This document shows, one piece after another, positions 59,274-64,000 of a stretch of DNA of 64,000 bases. Source of the stretch: Flavobacteriales bacterium UBA7612 (GTDB taxonomy: Bacteria > Bacteroidota > Bacteroidia > Flavobacteriales > Weeksellaceae); contig DLJQ01000012.1 in NCBI GenBank assembly GCA_002484335.1, positions 119,877 to 183,876 on the forward strand, given 5' to 3'. The notes below the pieces were generated by a model. That model was not told the origin of the DNA. It did no database searches and saw nothing but the letters and a program-made list of their open reading frames with translations. How positions within the stretch are numbered: position 1 is the first letter of the stretch; each line of letters starts with the position of its first letter. A program made the position numbers and the translations under genes.

Positions 59274-59675
59274 CTATATCAAACTATCTTTAATTAATTT
59301 TTCAAATACCTGAAGAACTCCAATTACTTGAATTTCTTCTTCTTTATATTCATCAAAGCTAAAATATTTAATCGCTTCAATTTCATTTGTTGGTTTTATT
59401 TCTGTTTTCAAATCATAAAGAAAACAATCTTGTTCCATTTGTAAATTATCTTCTCCGTATGCTGGTGCAGAAATATGAGTATAAAAAGTTAATTCTTTTG
59501 AATTTAATTCTAAACTCAACTCTTCTTTTATCTCCCTAACTAAAGCTTCTAAAGATGTTTCATTATTATCTAATTTACCACCAGGTAAATACCAAGCTTT
59601 TTTATTCTTACTATAAGTTAGCAATAATTTATTATGATCTAACACAAGTAATCCTGATGTATAAAGACTATTCAT
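59274..59675 (-). CDS. Nudix hydrolase
   Basis: This 133-residue protein hydrolyses a nucleoside diphosphate linked to another group. The Nudix box is GGKLDNNETSLEALVREIKEELSLE (about 33-57), which fits Gx5Ex7REUxEExGU except that the last Gly is Ser. The metal-binding REIKEE core is complete, so it should be active. The opening LLVLDHNKLLLTYSKNKKAWYLPGG is like MutT-type enzymes. The substrate is not known. It is 9 bases downstream of galE on the same strand, so a sugar-nucleotide is one candidate, but that is inference. Confidence 0.88.
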   Translation of the reverse strand: MNSLYTSGLLVLDHNKLLLTYSKNKKAWYLPGGKLDNNETSLEALVREIKEELSLELNSKELTFYTHISAPAYGEDNLQMEQDCFLYDLKTEIKPTNEIEAIKYFSFDEYKEEEIQVIGVLQVFEKLIKDSLI

Positions 59676-59684
59676 GATAACAAA

Positions 59685-60692
59685 TTAGATAGATTTTTGC
59701 CATTCCCAAGCAGTAAGCATACTTTCCGTCAATGATATTTTAGGTTGCCAATTCAACTCTTGTGCTGCTAAAGAGTTATTTGCATAGGCTTCCACGATAT
59801 CACCTAATCTTCTTTCTTTTATTTGATAGTTAACTTTAATATTATTTGCATTTTCGAAAGCGTGTACAACTTCTAAAACTGTAGATCCTGTTCCTGTTCC
59901 TAAATTAAAAAATTCTAATTTCGTTTTATTTTTATTTTCTAATAAACGTGCTATAGCTAGAACATGTGCATCAGCAAGATCATTTACATCAATATAATCT
60001 CTGATTGCAGTTCCATCCTTTGTAGGATAATCACCACCGAAAACAGACAAATATTCTCTAATACCAGCTGCAGTTTGTGTAACATAAGGAATTAAATTAT
60101 TTGGTATTCCATTAGGAAGTTCTCCTATTTTTAAAGATGAATGAGCTCCAACAGGATTAAAATATCTCAAACAAATCACTTTTTTATTAAAAGCATTCGA
60201 AAAATCTTCTAAAATTTCCTCTCCCATTTGCTTTGTTTTACCATAGGGAGATTCTGGTTTTTTAAGTGATGTATTTTCATCTATAGGCATTTTATCTGCT
60301 TGCCCATAAACTGTACAAGATGAACTAAATATAATATTATCTGTATTGAAATCTTTCATTCCATCAAGAATATTTAGTAATCCAACTAAATTATTTCTAT
60401 AATACATTAATGGTTTTTCTACAGATTCTCCTACAGCTTTATGTGCTGCAAAATGAATAATACCATCTATTTTATTTTCATTAAAAAATTGATTTACTTT
60501 TTCTTGATTCTTTAAGTCAATTTCATAAAAAGAAGGTTTTATATTTGTGATAGATGTAATACGATCAACAAAATCTACATTCGCATTAGAAAGATCATCT
60601 ATAATAACAACTTCATAACCTGCATTTTGTAGTGCGACAACTGTATGAGATCCTATATATCCTAATCCTCCTGTGACAAGTATTTTATTCAT
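59685..60692 (-). CDS. galE: UDP-glucose 4-epimerase
   Basis: GalE interconverts UDP-glucose and UDP-galactose (or the N-acetyl forms) for glycans and lipopolysaccharide. The 335-residue extended short-chain dehydrogenase has the NAD loop GGLGYIGSHT (8-17), the catalytic Ser-Tyr-Lys in SSCTVYG and YGKTKQ, and the substrate region FNPVGAHSS typical of GalE. A length of about 335-340 residues and the LRYFNPVGAH motif make GalE more likely than related epimerases. It has its own -7 box (60720-60727) and is followed by the Nudix gene after 9 bases. Confidence 0.95.
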   Translation of the reverse strand: MNKILVTGGLGYIGSHTVVALQNAGYEVVIIDDLSNANVDFVDRITSITNIKPSFYEIDLKNQEKVNQFFNENKIDGIIHFAAHKAVGESVEKPLMYYRNNLVGLLNILDGMKDFNTDNIIFSSSCTVYGQADKMPIDENTSLKKPESPYGKTKQMGEEILEDFSNAFNKKVICLRYFNPVGAHSSLKIGELPNGIPNNLIPYVTQTAAGIREYLSVFGGDYPTKDGTAIRDYIDVNDLADAHVLAIARLLENKNKTKLEFFNLGTGTGSTVLEVVHAFENANNIKVNYQIKERRLGDIVEAYANNSLAAQELNWQPKISLTESMLTAWEWQKSI

Positions 60693-60719
60693 TTTTTTAT
60701 TTCTAGTTTTTTAGTTATC

Positions 60720-60727
60720 CAAATGTA
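60720..60727 (-). promoter_or_regulatory. -7 box TACATTTG for galE
   Basis: On the minus strand TACATTTG matches TAnnTTTG, 27 bases before the galE ATG. Confidence 0.45.
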
Positions 60728-60737
60728 TAAAAATTAA

Positions 60738-60767
60738 AAAAGCTTCTGAAACAAATCAGAAGCTTTT
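60738..60767 (-). terminator. Terminator of the DegT aminotransferase gene
   Basis: A perfect 12-base stem (60738-60749 with 60756-60767) and a T run on the minus strand, 22 bases after the stop. Confidence 0.75.
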
Positions 60768-60789
60768 AAATAAAAATATTTTTTTTAAA

Positions 60790-61905
60790 TTATTTTCCAA
60801 AAAACTCTTTTACAGCAGACGTAATAAACATTAATTGTTCTTCATCTAATTCTGTATGCATTGGTAAAGAAATTACTTCTTCTACTAATTTATTTGTATT
60901 TGGGAAATCTGCATCGTTATAATGTCCATTATTATATGCCTTTTGCTTACGTAAAGGAACTGGATAATAAATCATCGCAGGAATTTCTTTTTCTGTTAAA
61001 AAAGCTTGTAATTCATTTCTTTTACCATTTGTAACACGTAAAGTATATTGATGAAAAACATGTGTACTGTTTTCATTTACTTCTGGTGTTAGTAATTCTT
61101 CAATATCTTTAAAAGCTTCAGAATAATAAGCAGCGGCTTTATTACGAGCTTCATTATAACTGTCTAATAAAGGTAATTTTTTACGTAAAACTGCAGCTTG
61201 TACAGAATCTAAACGAGAATTTACACCAACCTCATCATGGTAATATCTTTTATACATTCCATGATTCACAATTCCTCTTAGTTTGTGAGCTAATTCATCA
61301 TCATTTGTAAAAATTGCTCCTCCATCTCCATAACAACCAAGGTTTTTAGAAGGGAAGAAAGATGTACAACCAATATGTCCTATTGTACCTGCTTTTTTAC
61401 CTTTATAATCAGCACCAATAGCTTGTGCAGTATCTTCTATTACAAATAAGTTGTATTCTTTTGCTACAGCCATTACCTCATCCATATTAGCACATTGACC
61501 AAATAAATGAACAGGAATAATAGCTCTTGTTTTAGGAGTAATCGCAGCTTTTAATTTTTCAATGTCAATTGTAAAAGTAGTATAATCAACATCTACTAAT
61601 ACAGAAGTTAACTTCAATAAATCAACAACTTCTACTGTTGCTGCAAATGTAAAATCTGCTGTAATAACCTCATCTCCTGGCTCTAACCCTAAAGACATTA
61701 AAGCTATTTGTAAAGCATCTGTCCCATTAGCACAAGGTATTACATGTTTTACATCTAAATAATCCTGTAATTCTGTTTCGAATTGTTTTACTTCTGGTCC
61801 ATTAATAAATGCCGCAGATCCTAATACATTCAAAATCGCAGTATCTACATCTTCTTTTATTTTTTGATATTGACTTTGTAAGTCAACCATTTGTATTTTT
61901 TTCAT
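60790..61905 (-). CDS. DegT/DnrJ/EryC1/StrS sugar aminotransferase
   Basis: This 371-residue PLP-dependent aminotransferase acts on nucleotide-linked keto sugars to make amino sugars for surface glycans. The PLP lysine is in FFPSKNLGCYGDGGA (about 180-194). Other family motifs are the phosphate-binding NGTDALQIAL (about 60-69), ADFTFAATVE, IIPVHLFGQ, and EDTAQAIGA (about 158-166). It resembles WbpE/FdtB-type enzymes, but the product sugar cannot be told. It has a promoter box at 61959-61966 and a leader with a hairpin followed by a T run (61930-61947). It is divergent from waaA, another surface-glycan gene. Confidence 0.9.
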   Translation of the reverse strand: MKKIQMVDLQSQYQKIKEDVDTAILNVLGSAAFINGPEVKQFETELQDYLDVKHVIPCANGTDALQIALMSLGLEPGDEVITADFTFAATVEVVDLLKLTSVLVDVDYTTFTIDIEKLKAAITPKTRAIIPVHLFGQCANMDEVMAVAKEYNLFVIEDTAQAIGADYKGKKAGTIGHIGCTSFFPSKNLGCYGDGGAIFTNDDELAHKLRGIVNHGMYKRYYHDEVGVNSRLDSVQAAVLRKKLPLLDSYNEARNKAAAYYSEAFKDIEELLTPEVNENSTHVFHQYTLRVTNGKRNELQAFLTEKEIPAMIYYPVPLRKQKAYNNGHYNDADFPNTNKLVEEVISLPMHTELDEEQLMFITSAVKEFFGK

Positions 61906-61929
61906 AATGCAATGAATCTTTCAAAAAAC

Positions 61930-61947
61930 GCAACTAAAAAAAGTTGC
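61930..61947 (-). promoter_or_regulatory. Leader hairpin with T run, possible attenuator
   Basis: GCAACT (61930-61935) pairs with AGTTGC (61942-61947). Read on the minus strand, the hairpin is followed by G and six T, like a small intrinsic terminator inside the leader of the aminotransferase gene. The stem is short, so this is tentative. Confidence 0.35.
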
Positions 61948-61958
61948 TACTATTCAAA

Positions 61959-61966
61959 CAAATGTA
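61959..61966 (-). promoter_or_regulatory. -7 box TACATTTG for the aminotransferase
   Basis: On the minus strand TACATTTG matches TAnnTTTG, 53 bases before the ATG. Confidence 0.45.
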
Positions 61967-61990
61967 CAAAAAAAGCTCATTACAAATCTT

Positions 61991-61998
61991 TAACTTTG
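61991..61998 (+). promoter_or_regulatory. -7 box TAACTTTG for waaA
   Basis: TAACTTTG matches TAnnTTTG and lies only 7 bases before the GTG start of waaA, so the mRNA has almost no leader. Confidence 0.5.
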
Positions 61999-62005
61999 CA
62001 ACATT

Positions 62006-63262
62006 GTGCAAGAATTTTATAACATATCAATTAAGGCGTACGGAATGGCGTTAAAATTGGCTTCAAACTTTAATAAGAAAGCTAAGCTTTGGGTAGATGG
62101 ACGCAAAAATTGGCAAGAAAAAATAATATCTTCAATCCAAAAAAATGATAAAATTTTATGGGTTCATTGCTCTTCTTTAGGGGAATTTGAACAAGGAAGA
62201 CCAGTTATAGAAGCTTTACGAGAAAAATATCCTACACACAAGATTGCTTTATCATTTTTTTCTCCTTCTGGTTATGAAATTCGAAAAAATTATGAAGGTG
62301 CAGATTTAATTTTTTACTTACCATTAGATACAAAATCAAACACCAAAGAATTAATAAAATTATTACATCCTGATATATTAATACTGGTAAAATACGAATA
62401 TTGGTTTAATTTAATTACAGAACTAAATACTAATAAAATACCCACAATTGTTGTTTCATCTATTTTTAGAGAAAGTCAAAATTTTTTCAAAAAAAATGGG
62501 AATAATTGGTTTGCGAAGAAATTGAGTTTAATTAATCATTTTTTTGTTCAGAATCAAAAGTCAAAAGATTTACTATCATCAATAAATATTAAACAAGTTA
62601 CAATAGCTGGAGATACACGTTTTGATCGAGTGAAACAAATCATTCATCAAAACAATCAATTAGACTTTATGGATTCATTCAAAAATGATTCAAAATTAAT
62701 TGTTGTAGGAAGTTCTTGGCCAAAAGATGAAGAATTATTTATAGAATTAATCACAAATAAATTAAATGATGATTGGAAAATTGTTTTTGCTCCACATAAC
62801 TTAAATAACAACGAAATAGATTCTTTTATTTCTAAAATCAATCAATCCACAGTAAAATTTTCTGATTTAGAGAAAACATCACTAGAAAGTTTATCAAAAG
62901 CAAAAGTTTTTATACTTGATACAATTGGTATTCTATCGAAAGTTTACTCTTATGCAGATATAACATATATTGGTGGAGGATTTGGTGCTGGAATACACAA
63001 TACCTTAGAAGCTGTAACATTTGGGAATCCTGTAGTTTTTGGACCTAGATATAAAAAATTTCAAGAAGCTGTTGATTTAGTAGAAATAGGAGGTGGATTT
63101 TCTATAAGTAACCAAACAGATTTCAATACCATTTTTAAACAATTAATGGATAATGAAAGCTTTAGAACTGAAGCTGGTCATAAGGCTAAAAATTTTGTTA
63201 TGAATTCCCCTAACTCAACCAAAATTATATTACAGTACTTAGAAAAATATAATTTCAATTAA
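62006..63262 (+). CDS. waaA: 3-deoxy-D-manno-octulosonic acid (Kdo) transferase
   Basis: WaaA adds Kdo to lipid A, the first core sugar of lipopolysaccharide. The 418-residue protein starts at GTG (62006): a TAA is in frame at 61991 and the first 25 residues form the amphipathic membrane anchor of the family. The N-terminal domain has the catalytic region CSSLGEFEQGRPVIEAL with its glutamate, and the C-terminal domain holds the CMP-Kdo site (GGGFGAGIHNTLEAVTFGNPVVFGPRYKKFQEA). With lptD in the same window it supports a conventional lipopolysaccharide. The -7 box is 7 bases before the GTG. Confidence 0.95.
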   Translation: MQEFYNISIKAYGMALKLASNFNKKAKLWVDGRKNWQEKIISSIQKNDKILWVHCSSLGEFEQGRPVIEALREKYPTHKIALSFFSPSGYEIRKNYEGADLIFYLPLDTKSNTKELIKLLHPDILILVKYEYWFNLITELNTNKIPTIVVSSIFRESQNFFKKNGNNWFAKKLSLINHFFVQNQKSKDLLSSINIKQVTIAGDTRFDRVKQIIHQNNQLDFMDSFKNDSKLIVVGSSWPKDEELFIELITNKLNDDWKIVFAPHNLNNNEIDSFISKINQSTVKFSDLEKTSLESLSKAKVFILDTIGILSKVYSYADITYIGGGFGAGIHNTLEAVTFGNPVVFGPRYKKFQEAVDLVEIGGGFSISNQTDFNTIFKQLMDNESFRTEAGHKAKNFVMNSPNSTKIILQYLEKYNFN

Positions 63263-63393
63263 TTTAATTAGAAGTTACAAATAGGCACAAAAATTGTATT
63301 CTTGTTTAATTCTATTCAACTATAACTATGGATATAGCTTTACTCTAGCAAAATTACAAATACAAGCTATTGTAACATATTAAAATAATATAC

Positions 63394-63978
63394 ATGAAAA
63401 AACTAATTTTTGGACTAGCAATATTTGGTGGTTTAAATACAGCACATGCACAAATTGATTTAGGTGTAAAAGGAGGAATTAATTTTTCAACACTATCTAA
63501 TTATCCAACTTCAAAATTTAAAGTGGATTATTCTCTTGGAGGATATGCTAATTACGCAATTACTGACCAATTCAGTTTTCAACCAGAGATTTTATATTCT
63601 AAACAAGGTGCAGGTTTAAAAACAAATTCTAATGCTAAATCTAGATTAGTCACTCATAACATTAATATTCCATTAATGGGACGTTACGAAATTATGGATG
63701 GATTCAATGTTGAGTTTGGTCCTCAATTAGGTTTCTTAGTTTCTGCTCAACAAAAAATTAAAGATGGGAAAACAGATATAAAAACTAATGTAACTGATAA
63801 TTTTAAGACATTTGATTTTGGTCTTAATTTTGGTGCTGGATACAAAATTTCGGATGAAATAGAAATAAATGCTCGTATCACTAAGGGGCTTACAGATATC
63901 AATCATAATCCTGACGGTCGAAAAACAACCAATACCTATTTTAATATTGGAATAGCTTATAAGTTATCTGAACTTTAA
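63394..63978 (+). CDS. Small outer-membrane beta-barrel protein (porin family)
   Basis: This 194-residue protein has a signal peptide (1-19, cleaved at AHA-Q) and an eight-stranded outer-membrane barrel of the OMP_b-brl_2 type. Strand pairs are visible as DLGVKGGINFSTL, YSLGGYANYAITDQFSFQPEILYSKQGAG, INIPLMGRYEIMDGFNVEFGPQLGFL and FDFGLNFGAGYKISDEIEINARITKGLTDI. It ends in NIGIAYKLSEL. The function is unknown; the fold is used for adhesion, structure or small-molecule passage. It stands 131 bases after waaA with no clear -7 box in between. Confidence 0.88.
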   Translation: MKKLIFGLAIFGGLNTAHAQIDLGVKGGINFSTLSNYPTSKFKVDYSLGGYANYAITDQFSFQPEILYSKQGAGLKTNSNAKSRLVTHNINIPLMGRYEIMDGFNVEFGPQLGFLVSAQQKIKDGKTDIKTNVTDNFKTFDFGLNFGAGYKISDEIEINARITKGLTDINHNPDGRKTTNTYFNIGIAYKLSEL

Positions 63979-64000
63979 AAGAATACATAAAAAAAACTTC

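Noticed and set aside
1..64000. CRISPR arrays, tRNA or rRNA genes, insertion sequences, prophage
   Set aside because: I looked for direct repeats with regular spacing, tRNA arms such as GGTTCGAATCC, transposase or integrase motifs and phage genes, and found none.

Overview
This is an AT-rich stretch (roughly 30% G+C by eye) from a Bacteroidota chromosome, almost certainly class Flavobacteriia. The evidence is a type IX secretion C-terminal domain protein, a Bacteroidota-style -7 promoter box (TAnnTTTG) in front of many genes, A-rich rather than Shine-Dalgarno leaders, several forced TTG starts, and gene order known from this group (the amidase/MlaD/Fe-S cluster facing lptD, and ftsH-LUD-cdsA-psd). 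I cannot fix the genus. The window is mostly housekeeping. I see no rRNA, tRNA, CRISPR array, transposase or prophage.

Layout. 1-1.7 kb: the end of an RBBP9-like hydrolase, a UbiE-like methyltransferase broken by a -1 frameshift at a slippery heptamer, and a secreted orphan. 1.8-9.3 kb: NlpC/P60 peptidase and O-methyltransferase, acetyl-CoA synthetase, mutS with an M48 lipoprotein protease, and a divergent TrmH-like rRNA/tRNA methylase. 9.5-15.1 kb: an SMP-30 lactonase, dGTPase, a LemA-TPM-TPM operon, a conserved orphan and two cold-shock-domain genes. 15.5-23.7 kb: an envelope and redox cluster (Fe-S proteins, HAD, MlaD, amidase) facing lptD and ridA. 23.7-31.8 kb: pdxA, yceD-rpmF, accBC, tig, clpP, clpX.

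31.8-41.1 kb: a T9SS cargo with a small PID-CTERM-like partner, a TlpA-like thioredoxin, an AddA/RecB-like helicase-nuclease, and uvrC. 41.5-46.5 kb: gcvT, a YiiX-like amidase, small membrane proteins, and a minus-strand birA, idi, queD and bcp group. 46.6-51.6 kb: rsfS, ftsH, LUD protein, cdsA, psd and a His-rich lipoprotein. 51.6-59.3 kb: a coupled phosphoribosyltransferase/HAD pair, an amino-acid permease, and a probable siderophore-uptake module (TonB receptor and PepSY protein) facing its AraC-type regulator. 59.3-64 kb: Nudix, galE, DegT aminotransferase, waaA and a small outer-membrane barrel.

The most unusual material is not in the proteins. Three intergenic copies of one degenerate palindromic element (about 1.72, 9.35 and 35.59 kb) carry outer arms that differ between copies but stay complementary within each. 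Other notable items are the slippery-site frameshift at 505-511, a bidirectional terminator that writes mirrored C-termini into two convergent genes (44.36-44.40 kb), an octamer present three times in the AraC/TonB-receptor gap, perfect palindromes next to the promoters of the T9SS and LUD genes, and apparently leaderless idi and waaA.
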